Source: Campylobacteraceae bacterium (GTDB taxonomy: Bacteria > Campylobacterota > Campylobacteria > Campylobacterales > Campylobacteraceae). Taken from it: a DNA stretch of 64,000 nt. Below the pieces are notes generated by a model that worked only from the letters and a program-made list of their open reading frames with translations, was not told where the DNA came from and did not search any database. The first letter of the stretch is position 1. Each line of letters starts with the position of its first letter. The stretch is from positions 1-64,000 of the forward strand of contig JAIRXG010000031.1 in NCBI GenBank assembly GCA_031268335.1. Reading direction: 5' to 3'. Shown piece after piece: positions 54,037 to 64,000 of the stretch. The position numbers and the translations under genes are program-made.

Positions 54037-55575
54037 CTATTCCCACTCAATAGTTGCGGGCGGCTTGTTAGAGATATCGTACACCACGCGATTTATTCCG
54101 CTTACTTCATTTATAATTCTCGTACTCATTCTTTCCAAAACTTCATGCGGCAAATGGGCAAAAGTAGCAGTCATTCCATCTGTGCTTTCCACTATTCTAA
54201 TGCAAACCGTGTTATCATAAGTTCTATTGTCACCCATAACTCCTACGCTATTTACATTTAAAAGCACTGTAAAACTTTGCCAAGTTTTGTCGTAATATCC
54301 GCTCGCTTTAAGCTCTTCTTGCATTATCACATCAGCAGCTCTTAAAAGTTTCAAATCATCTTTTGTAACCTCTCCCATTATTCTTATAGCAAGTCCGGGA
54401 CCGGGAAACGGATGACGCATAATCATATCTCTTGTTATGCCAAGCTCAAGTCCTAAAGCGCGCACCTCATCTTTAAAAAGTTCTCTTAACGGTTCAATGA
54501 GGGTAAATTTCATCCAATCCGGAAGTCCTCCGACGTTATGGTGAGACTTTATAGTTTTAGAAGGTCCTTTTACCGATACGGACTCAATGACGTCCGGATA
54601 AAGCGTACCTTGCGCTAAAAACGCTATACCTTCATATTTTTTTGCCTCTTTTTCAAAAACTTCTATAAAAGTGTGTCCTATAATTTTTCTTTTTTGTTCC
54701 GGGTCTGTAATTCCTTGTAGGCGCGACAAATAAATCTCACTCGCATCAACCGTAATAAGCGGGATTTTGAGATTTACTCTAAATATATTTTCTACCTGTT
54801 CTCTCTCGTTTGCTCTTAAAAGTCCCGTATCTACGAAGATAGGCACAAGCCGCTCGCCTATAGCCTCATACAAAAGTGTCGCTACAACGGAGCTATCCAC
54901 TCCGCCGCTTACGGCGCAAAGAACTTTTTTATTTTCGGTAATGCTTTGAATCTTTGATATTTGTTCTTTTGCAAACGACCCCATATTCCATGTAGTTTCA
55001 CACTCGCAAATCTCTTTTGCAAAATTCTTTAAAATTTTTGCTCCATAGGTAGAGTGCGTAACCTCGGGATGAAACTGCAAAGCGTATATCTTTTTCTCTA
55101 TATTGGCTATCGCGGCATGCGTAGCGTTGTCGCTTGAAGCGATACTGACAAAACCTTCGGGCAATTTTTCAACCCTATCGGCGTGACTCATCCAATAAAC
55201 GCTGTTATTTTCCGTATTTTTAAATATAGCGCAGCCTTCCGTATGTTTGACATTTGCCTTACCGTACTCGTGATGATTAGCCGCAGCAACCTCTCCGCCG
55301 AAATGGTGCGCAATAAGCTGCATACCGTAACAGATGCCAAGTATCGGAAGTCCTAATTCATAAATACTATCGCTGACTTTATAAGCGTCTTTTGCGTAAA
55401 CCGAAGCCGGACCGCCTGAAAATATAAGTCCTTTTGGATTTTTTGCTTTGATATTTTCCGCGCTCTCATTATAAGGAACTATTTCGCAATAAACTTTCTC
55501 TTCTCTCATACGCCTTGCAATTAATTGCGTATATTGTGAACCGAAATCCAAAATGACAATAGGGACATTTTTCAT
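54037..55575 (-). CDS. guaA: GMP synthase (glutamine-hydrolysing)
   Basis: A 512-residue enzyme making GMP from XMP. Glutaminase domain: [16 protein letters not shown] at the start, the nucleophile Cys in GICYGMQL, and [11 protein letters not shown]-pyrophosphatase domain: P-loop SGGVDSSV near residue 220. Dimerisation domain with the C-terminal KPPATIEWE. It overlaps the small lipoprotein gene by 4 bp. Complete. Confidence 0.97.
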   Translation of the reverse strand: MKNVPIVILDFGSQYTQLIARRMREEKVYCEIVPYNESAENIKAKNPKGLIFSGGPASVYAKDAYKVSDSIYELGLPILGICYGMQLIAHHFGGEVAAANHHEYGKANVKHTEGCAIFKNTENNSVYWMSHADRVEKLPEGFVSIASSDNATHAAIANIEKKIYALQFHPEVTHSTYGAKILKNFAKEICECETTWNMGSFAKEQISKIQSITENKKVLCAVSGGVDSSVVATLLYEAIGERLVPIFVDTGLLRANEREQVENIFRVNLKIPLITVDASEIYLSRLQGITDPEQKRKIIGHTFIEVFEKEAKKYEGIAFLAQGTLYPDVIESVSVKGPSKTIKSHHNVGGLPDWMKFTLIEPLRELFKDEVRALGLELGITRDMIMRHPFPGPGLAIRIMGEVTKDDLKLLRAADVIMQEELKASGYYDKTWQSFTVLLNVNSVGVMGDNRTYDNTVCIRIVESTDGMTATFAHLPHEVLERMSTRIINEVSGINRVVYDISNKPPATIEWE

Positions 55576-55751
55576 GAAATCTCTCTTTTTATTAATTTTT
55601 TCAACGTTAAATTACTTGACAAACCTTGTTTTGATTCTGTTTTTTGAGGAAAATCAATCAAATCGGATGACAAATGAACATATTTTGGGTCGTCTTTGTA
55701 TCCGCAACCGGAAAGTAAAAATATAAATGTTATAATTAACAAATGAAACAT
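55572..55751 (-). CDS. small lipoprotein
   Basis: About 59 residues with a lipobox Cys in [17 protein letters not shown] and a short basic mature part. ATG at 55751 gives a typical 15-residue signal; ATG at 55772 is possible. It overlaps the divergent gene at 55743 at its 5' end and guaA at its 3' end. The CGYK(D)DP pattern recalls LptM-type lipoproteins, but this is weak. Confidence 0.65.
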   Translation of the reverse strand: MFHLLIITFIFLLSGCGYKDDPKYVHLSSDLIDFPQKTESKQGLSSNLTLKKLIKREIS

Positions 55752-56192
55752 ATAAGCTTTATTATCTCTCATATAAGGCAGCGTCCTTCGTTTGAAAAAT
55801 TAGAACAAATAGCCTCTTACAAAAAGCTTTTGTCTCTTTTACCTGTCAGTTATCAAAACGCGGTAAAGTTTATGTACAATAAAAATAACACGCTTTTTTT
55901 CGTACTTAAACATCCGGCTTTTAAAATGGAGTTTAATTATAAAACTACATTGATAAAAGGTCTATTAAAAGAGCTTGTAAAGCGAGACGAAAGCTGCAAA
56001 TGTATAGATGCGGACGATATTAAAGTATTTCTCACAAATAAAATGTCTTCACATGTAGAAGAGCAAAGAACCGATACGGTGCCGTTTTATCGTGAAAAAT
56101 CAAAAGGCGGCTTTAAAAATCTCGCAAAAGATGCAAAATTAAATAACTTATTTGAATCCATAAGAGATGTGATTTGCAAAAAAACAGATTGA
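55743..56192 (+). CDS. DUF721-like protein (DciA-related?)
   Basis: A 149-residue protein. The middle part (LPVSYQNAVKFMYNKNNTLF, then LKHPAFKMEF) has the look of the DUF721 fold found in DciA-type helicase operators, without certain motifs. It is divergent from guaA and its lipoprotein and comes before uvrC, as in C. jejuni. The start overlaps the lipoprotein gene. Confidence 0.5.
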   Translation: MKHISFIISHIRQRPSFEKLEQIASYKKLLSLLPVSYQNAVKFMYNKNNTLFFVLKHPAFKMEFNYKTTLIKGLLKELVKRDESCKCIDADDIKVFLTNKMSSHVEEQRTDTVPFYREKSKGGFKNLAKDAKLNNLFESIRDVICKKTD

Positions 56193-56260
56193 CTGTTCGC
56201 CGATAATCAAATTATGCAAAAGCTTCGGTCTTTGGCTATATCCGTTTGAGTGTTTTTTGC

Positions 56261-56266
56261 TATAAT
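56261..56266 (+). promoter_or_regulatory. -10 box of the uvrC promoter
   Basis: TATAAT preceded by TTTTTTGC, the Campylobacter -16 pattern. It lies 34 bp upstream of the TTG start of uvrC, so the ATG at 56250 is upstream of the promoter and not used. Confidence 0.65.
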
Positions 56267-56294
56267 CTTAAAAGCTAATTTTTTAGGAATTTTT

Positions 56295-58100
56295 TTGTTA
56301 AACGCGATAAAAAATCTGCCCGACAGCGCGGGAATTTACCAATATTTTGACATAAATAACAAACTCTTGTACATAGGAAAAGCAAAATCTTTAAAAAAAC
56401 GCGTAAAAAGTTATTTTCGTTTTGAGGACGGTTTATCGCCTGCGCCGAATTTAAGTCTTAGAATACACAAAATGATAAGCGAAACAAACAAACTTGAATA
56501 TCTTTTAGTGGAGAACGAGCACGACGCACTTATTTTGGAAAACTCTCTTATAAAACAGTTGAAGCCAAAATACAATATTTTGCTAAGAGACGACAAGACA
56601 TATCCTTACATATATATAAATTTGGCGCAGGAATATCCGCGTTTTGAGACGACAAGAAAACTCGTAAAAGGTTCGCATATAAAGTATTTCGGACCATTCA
56701 GTTCATCTCATAAAGCTATTTTGGAAGCGTTGTATCTGCTTTTACCGCTTGTACAAAAAAAAAGTTGCTTAAAAGATAAAAAATCTTGTCTGTTTTATCA
56801 AATCAACAAATGTTTAGCCCCGTGCGAAGCAAAAGTCTCAAAAGAAGAGTATGGACGAATAGTACAAAACGCGATGGAACTTATAAACGACAAAAAACGG
56901 ATGGTAAAACAGCTTAATGCAAAAATGCTGCAAGCCTCAAAAGCATTGAATTACGAAGAAGCTTCAAGACTTCGCGATATGCAAATCGCCATAAAAAACA
57001 GCATACATGTAAGCCGTATTGACTTAGCGAAATTGGAAGATTTTGATATTTTTGCCGTATATATTGAAAATAAAAACGCCTGCGCTTTGAGGCTTTTTAT
57101 AAGAGATGGTAAAGTTACTTCATCAACGCATACGATTTTAAATTCTACAAACGGATTTGATAAAGAAGAGCTTTACGAAAGACTTTTGTTTGAGTATTAT
57201 ACTCCCGATATTCCATACCTTGCAAAAAATATTTTAGTCGCGGACGAACTTGAAAACAAAGACGTTATCACTCAAGCCTTAAAAGAGCGATGCGGACATA
57301 ACTTCAATATACAAAATCCGAAAATAGGCGATAAAAAAGCGCTTTGCGATTTAGCTGTAAGAAATGCCAAAGAGCTGCTTTTGCTTAGCAAAAACGAGAT
57401 AAAAATTACGCTTTTTGAATCTTTGCAAGATTTGCTTGAGCTTAGCAATACGCCGTTTACAGTTGAGGTTTTTGATAACTCTCATTTGATGGGCGAAGCA
57501 AGCGTTGGGGCTATGATAACATGCAAAAACGGCAAGTTCGCAAAGCAAAATTACCGCCACTATCATTTACACGCCAAAGATGAATATTCGCAAATGAGAG
57601 AACTTTTAAGCGAACGCGCCAAAAGATTTGATAAATCTCCAGCGCCGGATTTGTGGCTTATTGACGGCGGCGAAACTCTAAGAAGTTTAGCCGAAGATAT
57701 CTTGCAAAGTGTGGGCGCAAACGTGGACGTCGCGGCGATAGCTAAAGAAAAAATTGACGCCAAAGCTCATAGAGCAAAGGGGAGCGCGAATGACGCCGTA
57801 TACACAAAAAAAGGAAGGTTAAATTTAAGTCCAAACGACGAAAGATTGCAATTTTTGCAAAGACTTCGCGATGAAGCGCACCGTTTTGCTATCTCGTTTC
57901 ATAGAAAAACGAGACAAAAAAGAGCAAGTGAAAATTCGGCTTTAAAAATGGCTGGTTTAAACGATGCCGTTATCAAAAAATTGATTGATTATTTCGGCTC
58001 ATTTGAGGCTATAAAAAAGGCGGATAAGCAAACATTGGACGAACTTTTTTCCAAACATACCGCCCGAAAAATATTTGAAGCGATACAAGAGAAGGCTTAA
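56295..58100 (+). CDS. uvrC: excinuclease ABC subunit C
   Basis: Nucleotide-excision repair nuclease of about 601 residues. GIY-YIG domain: SAGIYQYFDINNKLLYIGKA near residue 10; Cys-rich segment SCLFYQINKCLAPCEAK near residue 155; UVR motif YEEASRLRDM; RNase H-like C-nuclease with EVFDNSHLMG and LWLIDGG; helix-hairpin-helix tail. The TTG start at 56295 has aggaat before it and fits homologue N-termini. Confidence 0.94.
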   Translation: MLNAIKNLPDSAGIYQYFDINNKLLYIGKAKSLKKRVKSYFRFEDGLSPAPNLSLRIHKMISETNKLEYLLVENEHDALILENSLIKQLKPKYNILLRDDKTYPYIYINLAQEYPRFETTRKLVKGSHIKYFGPFSSSHKAILEALYLLLPLVQKKSCLKDKKSCLFYQINKCLAPCEAKVSKEEYGRIVQNAMELINDKKRMVKQLNAKMLQASKALNYEEASRLRDMQIAIKNSIHVSRIDLAKLEDFDIFAVYIENKNACALRLFIRDGKVTSSTHTILNSTNGFDKEELYERLLFEYYTPDIPYLAKNILVADELENKDVITQALKERCGHNFNIQNPKIGDKKALCDLAVRNAKELLLLSKNEIKITLFESLQDLLELSNTPFTVEVFDNSHLMGEASVGAMITCKNGKFAKQNYRHYHLHAKDEYSQMRELLSERAKRFDKSPAPDLWLIDGGETLRSLAEDILQSVGANVDVAAIAKEKIDAKAHRAKGSANDAVYTKKGRLNLSPNDERLQFLQRLRDEAHRFAISFHRKTRQKRASENSALKMAGLNDAVIKKLIDYFGSFEAIKKADKQTLDELFSKHTARKIFEAIQEKA

Positions 58101-58202
58101 ATTCTACAGTTAAAACGCTCTAAAGAAGATATTTTTATTATAAGACGTTTTGATGTTTTTTAAAAATTTAATATTTTTAGGTAGAATTACGTTTTTATTT
58201 TT

Positions 58203-59414
58203 ATGTTCTTCATCCCCGCATCATTACGGCACATTTACAAGAACCAACTGGATAAATTTATGATATTTACAAAAAATTTTATATATATAGCGCTAATAAA
58301 TTTCTTTGTCTCCATGGCATACTATATGCTTTTCGTTATCAGCACCCCTTATGCTATTAATCATTTTTACGTGAGCATAAGTCTTGGCGGATTTGTGGCG
58401 GGATTGATACTGATAGGCTGTCTTTGCGGACGTTTTATCGCAGGTAAAATAGTCCTTTTGATAGGATTTAAAAAATTGCTTTTTACAGGACTTATTGTCT
58501 ATATTTTAAGTCTTGTTTTATATCTTGTTGTGGACAATCTCTATCTTTTTATGATCGTGCGTTTCATAAGCGGTATCGGCATCGGTTGTATAGGAACGGT
58601 CGCGAGCGTGCTTGTCGTACACATCATACCAAAAGAGCTTCACGGTCAAGGTATAAACTACTTTAGCTTAAGCGCTGTTATGGCTATGGCAATAGGTCCG
58701 TTCGCAGGCATATATATGATGGAACATGTGAGTTTTCACACGATATTCGGCTTTTGTCTTGCCGTTGGAATAATGAGTTTTATATTCGCGCTTTTTATCT
58801 TATATCCGTCTATAGAGAAACGACCCGAAAAAAGCAGCGGCTTTCATTTAAGCGAATATATATCTTACGCCGTTATCCCGATAGCTATCGTAACTATGCT
58901 CGTTACAGCCGGCTACGGAAGTTTGCAAGCTCTTTTACCGGTACACGCCGCCAATATAGATATGAGCAAAACCGCAAGTATATTTTTCTTGGTATACGCG
59001 ATAGCTGCTTTTGCATCTCGTCCGTTCACAGGCAAAACTTTTGACAAAAGAGGGGCAAATATAATCATATATCCTGCCTTAGTTTTAACAACAATAGGAT
59101 TTGTGCTTTTAAGTTTGGCTACAACTTCATTTTTGATGCTGTTATCGGCGGTATTTTTAGGACTTGGTATAGCCAATTTTCAAACTACCATACAAGCTAT
59201 ATGCGTAAGACTATCTCATGGTAAAGGCATATCGCAGGCTATCTCAACATATTTTATCTTTATGGATTTAGGTATCGGTATGGGACCTTATTTATATGGA
59301 TTTTTAGCGCACTATATAGGTTTTAACGGACTTTTTGCAAGCGCGGCAGCAGTAACTTTTATGTGCATCTTTTTGTATTATTTGGTTTACGGTAAGAGAG
59401 CGTATGCTATGTAA
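58203..59414 (+). CDS. MFS transporter
   Basis: About 384-403 residues with 12 expected membrane helices. Loop motif GRFIAGKIVLLIGFKKL (motif A-like) after helix 2, and RFISGIGIGCIG. It resembles the arabinose-efflux type of MFS_1. The start is uncertain: ATG at 58203 or, more likely, ATG at 58260 (MIFTKNFIYIALINFF). Substrate not known. Confidence 0.88.
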   Translation: MFFIPASLRHIYKNQLDKFMIFTKNFIYIALINFFVSMAYYMLFVISTPYAINHFYVSISLGGFVAGLILIGCLCGRFIAGKIVLLIGFKKLLFTGLIVYILSLVLYLVVDNLYLFMIVRFISGIGIGCIGTVASVLVVHIIPKELHGQGINYFSLSAVMAMAIGPFAGIYMMEHVSFHTIFGFCLAVGIMSFIFALFILYPSIEKRPEKSSGFHLSEYISYAVIPIAIVTMLVTAGYGSLQALLPVHAANIDMSKTASIFFLVYAIAAFASRPFTGKTFDKRGANIIIYPALVLTTIGFVLLSLATTSFLMLLSAVFLGLGIANFQTTIQAICVRLSHGKGISQAISTYFIFMDLGIGMGPYLYGFLAHYIGFNGLFASAAAVTFMCIFLYYLVYGKRAYAM

Positions 59415-59789
59415 AGTTTAGCTTTGTTGGAGTTATTGCAATTTTGATATTGCAAACTCCGCATTGAGATTTATGATTTATGACAAAATGATTTTTAAAA
59501 TATCAAGAAACAAAAAAGATCATAGCTATATAAAAATAACTTACATGTAAGTTAGGCAATAGTCGGAAAAACTACCGTTTTTTACATCGTTTGCCAATCT
59601 TTCGCTTCTCTCTTTAGCGCCGTCGGAAATAAAAAAATATCGAACAATATTTATAAAAGCGTCTATATGTCATATTTGATATACCACATGTACAATATGA
59701 GTCGTTTTTTATCATTTTATTACTCTTTTGCTCTATCTTAGCTACTCTTTGCTATAATTAATCTTTAATTCATATAAAAAAGGCAGCGT
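59415..59789. other. intergenic region with a 16-bp palindrome
   Basis: No gene seen in 375 bp. A perfect 16-bp palindrome AACTTACATGTAAGTT lies at 59538-59553. The promoter of the next gene probably lies near 59755 (tataatta). Confidence 0.5.
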
Positions 59790-60809
59790 TTGGATACTCT
59801 TTTTTTAGAATATAGAGACCCGATTTTTGGCGTCATCATATTCTTTGCAATTGTATTTATCATAGCGTTTTTAAATTATTGGTGGGGCGTTTTTAAGAGC
59901 AAAGAGGAACGCTACAATATAGAACAATTTATAAAACGTTTTGAAGTTATGGCGGACGCGAACGAATATAAAAAATTGCTTGATGAGTTTAGTATATCGA
60001 GCGAATCTTTAGGGCTTTTGGCACACTCTTATTCAAAAAGCGGCGAATACGAAAAAACTATCGGCATCTACTTAATCGCATTAAAGCGCGTGAAAAACAA
60101 GGAAGAGAAACAATATTTTTTATTTGAACTTGGCAAAACGTATTTTAAAGCTGGATTTTTAAGACGCAGCGCCGATATATTTATGGAGCTTTTGAGACTC
60201 TATCCGCGACATAAAGAGGCTCTTAAGCTTTTGACGGTGATTTACGAACAACTTAAAGAGTATCAAAAAACACTTGAAGTTTTGGACTCTTTGGAAGAAC
60301 TTGAGGTTGAAGTAGAAAGCGAAAAAAACTTTGTCAAAGCTTTGCAAATTCTAAATGACAACCTAAAAACAAATCAGAAAAAATATGAGATATTGCTGGA
60401 GCTTGCAAAAAAAGAGCCGCTTGTCGGACGAATTTTATTTGAGTTTGCCAGAAAAGAAATCTTGGATTTTGACGTAGATTTGGTGGATGCAAACAGCGTG
60501 TTGGATTTATTGTGGGAAAGCGACGTTAGACTCATCAAAAACTCTTCACAATTGTTGGTAAAAGCGATATTGGCGGCAAAAAAAGGCGGCGAAGCACCGC
60601 AAAACATACCGTTTGAACTTGAAGTATTAACGATGCTCAAAAAACAAAATTACACAAAAGCAACTATTGGTTTTGAGTATACATGTACGTGCTGCAAAGG
60701 AACGTTTCCTGTGCATTTTTACAGATGCCCTTCGTGTTATACTTTAAAGAATCCGTACATTTCTATCTTGCTTATCAAAAACGAACATGAAAAATATTAC
60801 GCTTTTTAG
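59790..60809 (+). CDS. LapB-like TPR protein
   Basis: A 339-residue protein with an N-terminal membrane anchor (residues 13-30), several TPR repeats (about 50-180) and a C-terminal rubredoxin-like zinc fold: YTCTCCKGTF then YRCPSCYT. This is the plan of LapB/YciM, which links LpxC turnover and LPS assembly. TTG start, as no ATG fits. It overlaps rnhA by 23 bp. Confidence 0.8.
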   Translation: MDTLFLEYRDPIFGVIIFFAIVFIIAFLNYWWGVFKSKEERYNIEQFIKRFEVMADANEYKKLLDEFSISSESLGLLAHSYSKSGEYEKTIGIYLIALKRVKNKEEKQYFLFELGKTYFKAGFLRRSADIFMELLRLYPRHKEALKLLTVIYEQLKEYQKTLEVLDSLEELEVEVESEKNFVKALQILNDNLKTNQKKYEILLELAKKEPLVGRILFEFARKEILDFDVDLVDANSVLDLLWESDVRLIKNSSQLLVKAILAAKKGGEAPQNIPFELEVLTMLKKQNYTKATIGFEYTCTCCKGTFPVHFYRCPSCYTLKNPYISILLIKNEHEKYYAF

Positions 60810-61224
60810 CGATGGTTCGAGCTTGGGAAATCCGGGCTTTGGCGGATATTGCGCAATTTTACGTTATAAAGACAGTGAAAAAATCATAAGCGGCAACGAA
60901 GCGGACACAACAAATAACCGTATGGAATTAAAAGCGGTAATCGAGGGCATGAAAGCCTTGAAAGAACCTTGCGAAATAGAAATAATAAGCGATTCAAGTT
61001 ATGTTACGAAAGGTATATCGCAATGGCTTGAAGGGTGGGTGCTTAAAGATTTTAACAAGATAAAAAATCCTGACTTGTGGAAAGAGTATGTAAAAGTTGC
61101 AAAAAAACATAAAGTAAAAACCACATGGGTCAAAGGACACAATGGCCACGCAGAAAATGAAAAATGCGACAAAATAGCCAAAGAAGAGGCTGAAAAGATA
61201 CGTGAAAGAAAAGGAATCGCATGA
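60787..61224 (+). CDS. rnhA: ribonuclease HI
   Basis: A 145-residue RNase H cleaving RNA in RNA-DNA hybrids. Active-site residues are visible: Asp in FSDGSSLGNPG, Glu in NRMELKAV, Asp in IISDSSYV and Asp in KCDKIAKEEA. It overlaps both the TPR gene and rnc, indicating co-translation. Confidence 0.96.
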   Translation: MKNITLFSDGSSLGNPGFGGYCAILRYKDSEKIISGNEADTTNNRMELKAVIEGMKALKEPCEIEIISDSSYVTKGISQWLEGWVLKDFNKIKNPDLWKEYVKVAKKHKVKTTWVKGHNGHAENEKCDKIAKEEAEKIRERKGIA

Positions 61225-61904
61225 AAAAATCTTTTGAAAAACTTGAGCAGTGTTTGGGTTATAAGTTTAAAAGTGCACAACTTATAACTCAAGCTCTTAC
61301 ACATAAAGGCTACGCGAAAGTTAAAAATAACGAGAGATTAGAGTTTTTAGGAGACGCTGTGCTTGATTTGATAGTGGGCGAATATCTTTATATGAAATTT
61401 CCCACAAAACCTGAGGGCGAACTTTCAAAATTGCGCGCATCGCTTGTAAATGATAAAAGCTTCAAAAATATGGCGCTAAAGTTAAATCTTGGAAACTATA
61501 TATTGTTATCCGCAGCCGAAGAAAATAACAAAGGAAGACTCAAAGCTTCTTTATTGTCAAATGCGTTTGAAGCGCTTATAGGCGCGATTTACTTGGAAGG
61601 CGGCATAAAAAATGCAAAGAGAGTAATAATAACTCTTTTGGAAAACACCTATCCGAAAATAGACATGCAAACGCTCTTCAAAGACTATAAAACACTCCTG
61701 CAAGAATTTACGCAAGCGCATTTTGGCGTAACGCCCATATATACTCTTTTGCATTCGTTCGGACCGGATCACGAAAAAGAGTTTGAAATGGCGGTATTAT
61801 TAAAAAACAGAGAACTTGCAAAAGCGCGCGGAAACACGAAAAAAGAGGCCGAACAAAGCGCGGCTAAAAACGCGCTTGATATACTGGAAAAGGAAACTCA
61901 TTGA
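61221..61904 (+). CDS. rnc: ribonuclease III
   Basis: A 227-residue double-strand RNA endonuclease. Signature NERLEFLGDAVLDLIVGEYL near residue 32, the second catalytic segment AFEALIGAIYLEGG near residue 112, and a C-terminal dsRNA-binding domain ending GNTKKEAEQSAAKNAL. ATGA overlap with rnhA. Confidence 0.96.
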   Translation: MKKSFEKLEQCLGYKFKSAQLITQALTHKGYAKVKNNERLEFLGDAVLDLIVGEYLYMKFPTKPEGELSKLRASLVNDKSFKNMALKLNLGNYILLSAAEENNKGRLKASLLSNAFEALIGAIYLEGGIKNAKRVIITLLENTYPKIDMQTLFKDYKTLLQEFTQAHFGVTPIYTLLHSFGPDHEKEFEMAVLLKNRELAKARGNTKKEAEQSAAKNALDILEKETH

Positions 61905-62977
61905 ACTGCTTTGGCATAAAATTTCGTATAACAACATTTGGCGAATCGCATGCAAATGCGATAGGTTGTATCATTGACGGCGTTCCTGCCGGACTTGAAA
62001 TAGACGAAAACTATATTCAAAACGAAGTAGATAAAAGAAGACCCGGACTTACAAAATTTGCCACTCAAAGAAAAGAGAACGACAAAGTGCAAATTTTAAG
62101 CGGCGTCTTTAACAATCTTAGCACGGGTGCCCCTATAGCTTTGCTGATATTTAACGAGAACCAAAAATCAAGCGATTATGAAGATATAAAATCGCTTTTT
62201 CGCCCCTCACATGCAGACTTTACGTATTTTAAAAAATATGCTATCAGAGATTATAGAGGCGGCGGCAGAAGCAGCGCTAGAGAAACGGCGGCAAGAGTTG
62301 CAGCAGGCGCAATAGCAAAAAAATTACTTGAAAAATTTAACATACATGTTAAAAGCGGCATTTTTGCTATAGGAGGTATTGAGGCTGAGGATTTGGATTT
62401 TGAGTATGCAAATGGAAGCGAAATTTTTGTACTAGACAAACTACAAGAAGACGTGCAAAAAAAAGTCATTTTGGAAGCAAAAAAAGACGGGGATTCCGTA
62501 GGCGGTTGTGTTTTTGTAAAAGTTACGAATATCCCTATCGGTCTTGGAGAACCTTTGTACGAAAAACTTGATGCAATGTTAGCCGCGGCATTGATGGGAA
62601 TAAATGGCGTAAAAGCAGTAGAAATAGGCGAAGGTGTAAACGCTTCAAAATTAAGAGGTTCACAAAATAACGACCAAATGAATAAAAACGGCTTCATGTC
62701 AAATCACGCAGGCGGTATTTTAGGCGGTATAAGTACAGGGATGGATATAGACTTGAAAGTTCATTTTAAACCTACTCCATCAATTTTTTCGGAACAACAG
62801 ACGCAAAACGAGCAAAATGAAAGCGTAAAATTCAGCCTCAAAGGAAGACATGATCCTTGTATCGCAATACGCGGCAGCGTAGTCGCAAACGCTATGGTAT
62901 CTTTGGTGATTGCAGATATGCTGCTCTTGAACGCTTCGAGTACATTGGAAAATCTAAAAAAGATTTACGACAAATAG
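61901..62977 (+). CDS. aroC: chorismate synthase
   Basis: Last enzyme of the shikimate pathway, FMN-dependent. 358 residues; signatures GESHANAIGCIIDGVPAG near residue 15, RDYRGGGRSSARETAARVAA near residue 115 and SNHAGGILGGISTG near residue 268. TTG start overlapping the rnc stop. Same order rnhA-rnc-aroC as in C. jejuni. Confidence 0.96.
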   Translation: MNCFGIKFRITTFGESHANAIGCIIDGVPAGLEIDENYIQNEVDKRRPGLTKFATQRKENDKVQILSGVFNNLSTGAPIALLIFNENQKSSDYEDIKSLFRPSHADFTYFKKYAIRDYRGGGRSSARETAARVAAGAIAKKLLEKFNIHVKSGIFAIGGIEAEDLDFEYANGSEIFVLDKLQEDVQKKVILEAKKDGDSVGGCVFVKVTNIPIGLGEPLYEKLDAMLAAALMGINGVKAVEIGEGVNASKLRGSQNNDQMNKNGFMSNHAGGILGGISTGMDIDLKVHFKPTPSIFSEQQTQNEQNESVKFSLKGRHDPCIAIRGSVVANAMVSLVIADMLLLNASSTLENLKKIYDK

Positions 62978-63006
62978 TTACATGTAACCAAATGAGGTAA
63001 AAAGTC

Positions 63007-63600
63007 ATGAACGGTAAAATTTCGTCAAGCAAGCAAAAGGCAAAAATAGCCATATTGCTTATGTGGAGCCTGCTCTTTATATTTCCCGCATTGATTATTT
63101 CGGGTTATTATTTGGAAAACTTGCATGAAATTAACGCTAAAGCGTTGTTAGCATTATTGGTTACTTTGATAAGTTTTGTGATTGTCATCGCTTCGTTAGT
63201 AGTGTTCATAATATGGTTTTATAAAGCATACTCAAATCTCTATCAAAAAACATCTAATTTAAAATATAAAAAATATTGGGCGATTTTGGGTTGGATAATC
63301 CCTATAATAAATCTCTATCTTCCCTACTTTCTCATCAAAGATATGTACTCAAATATCGCTATTTTAACTAATGATTCTACTGCGGTAGAAAACTTCAAAA
63401 AACTAACTGCCATTAATATATGGTGGGCACTTTATATTTTAGGGTGGATTTTGGATATAGGATACTATATAGCGATATATCCCGATAAATCTATCGTTTT
63501 TGATATAACCACATATATTTTACTTATTCCGTCCGTTTGGTTTACCGTTAAAATCATTCGAGATTATTGCGAATCGGAAGAGCGGCTTTTTTCGAATTAG
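63007..63600 (+). CDS. DUF4328-like membrane protein
   Basis: A 197-residue protein with four to five membrane helices (near 17-38, 45-70, 90-108, 140-158, 170-185). FIIWFYKAYSNLYQ and YWAILGWIIPIINLYLPYFL match the DUF4328 pattern. Function unknown. It follows aroC by 29 bp with aatgaggtaaaa as RBS. Confidence 0.75.
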   Translation: MNGKISSSKQKAKIAILLMWSLLFIFPALIISGYYLENLHEINAKALLALLVTLISFVIVIASLVVFIIWFYKAYSNLYQKTSNLKYKKYWAILGWIIPIINLYLPYFLIKDMYSNIAILTNDSTAVENFKKLTAINIWWALYILGWILDIGYYIAIYPDKSIVFDITTYILLIPSVWFTVKIIRDYCESEERLFSN

Positions 63601-63601
63601 A

Positions 63602-63634
63602 TAAATTTGTCATAATCAACTTATAACAAATTTA
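63602..63634 (+). terminator. possible terminator after the DUF4328 gene
   Basis: Nine-bp stem TAAATTTGT / ACAAATTTA directly after the stop, with T residues following. It is all A/T but for two G-C pairs, so weak. Confidence 0.4.
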
Positions 63635-63922
<288 letters not shown>

Positions 63923-63971
63923 GCATTTTTAATTTTATTTTTAAAGTAAATATTCAGTTTAGCGAGAACTT

Positions 63972-64000
63972 ATGATTAGCAATAATAATTTTTCTATCGA
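63972..64000 (+). CDS. 5' end of a gene cut by the window edge
   Basis: An ATG at 63972 opens MISNNNFSI and runs off the window. gcgaga lies 7 nt before it. Too short to recognise. Confidence 0.4.

Overview
The window is chromosomal DNA of a Campylobacter-like member of the Campylobacterota, AT-rich and densely coding. This rests on gene order as well as gene content. The runs argH-pckA-pycB, pnp-phosphoribosyltransferase-lptD-RDD-purD-guaA-uvrC and a lapB-like TPR gene-rnhA-rnc-aroC match orders I know from Campylobacter jejuni (recalled, not searched). The ATP synthase c subunit carries an N-terminal extension, and promoters are of the extended -10/TATAAT type.

Left chromosomal arm (1-12003): arginine synthesis (argH), PEP carboxykinase, a pyruvate/oxaloacetate carboxylase biotin subunit with a small OadG-like partner, a phosphoethanolamine transferase, the amt-glnB ammonium pair, a DJ-1/PfpI protein and a 25-residue Cys-Cys peptide gene. 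A decayed RelB/YoeB toxin-antitoxin cassette lies at 8350-8690.

Integrated DNA (12004-44491): the element sits in the 3' end of a tRNA-Leu(GAG) gene. The intact tRNA is at 44466-44550. A perfect 26-bp copy of its 3' end lies at 13560 and an imperfect copy at 12004, so there are two nested or tandem insertions. The small inner segment (12004-13559) carries an intact DinJ/RelB-YoeB pair and an RHH protein. The large one is a lambda-organised siphophage remnant. From right to left it has: integrase and HTH gene; a recombination operon with a Sak4-like ATPase; an immunity region bounded by two inverted operator pairs; a Cro-like gene; Rha; an O-like initiator gene with internal iterons; helicase loader; NinG; small terminase; an inserted dinD plus paralogue-pair module; antirepressor; two lipoproteins; terminase; tail; lysis genes; and Fic. 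It has no portal, protease or capsid genes. The large terminase is frameshifted, the antirepressor has a stop, and the tail-completion genes are truncated. It is therefore a headless, probably defective prophage that still carries accessory genes.

The immunity region (35288-40118) is the most interesting part. Between the operator pairs lie the S24 repressor, a bPH2 membrane protein, an HsdR_N-like nuclease, a zinc-ribbon membrane peptide and, in opposite orientation, a GHKL ATPase fused to a nuclease-like domain. The predicted transcription start of the ATPase gene falls in a G10 tract. This resembles lambda cI-rexAB with a cargo of candidate defence genes.

Right chromosomal arm (44551-64000): atpE, pnp, a phosphoribosyltransferase, lptD, RDD, purD, a strong 6S RNA candidate with promoter and terminator, hemD, a thermonuclease relic, a second bPH2 gene, guaA, a small lipoprotein, a DUF721-like gene, uvrC, an MFS transporter, the lapB-like gene, rnhA, rnc, aroC and a DUF4328-like membrane protein. 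The window ends in a (TA)15 repeat before a gene that runs off the edge. The octamer TACATGTA is heavily over-represented in the chromosomal arms but not in the prophage.
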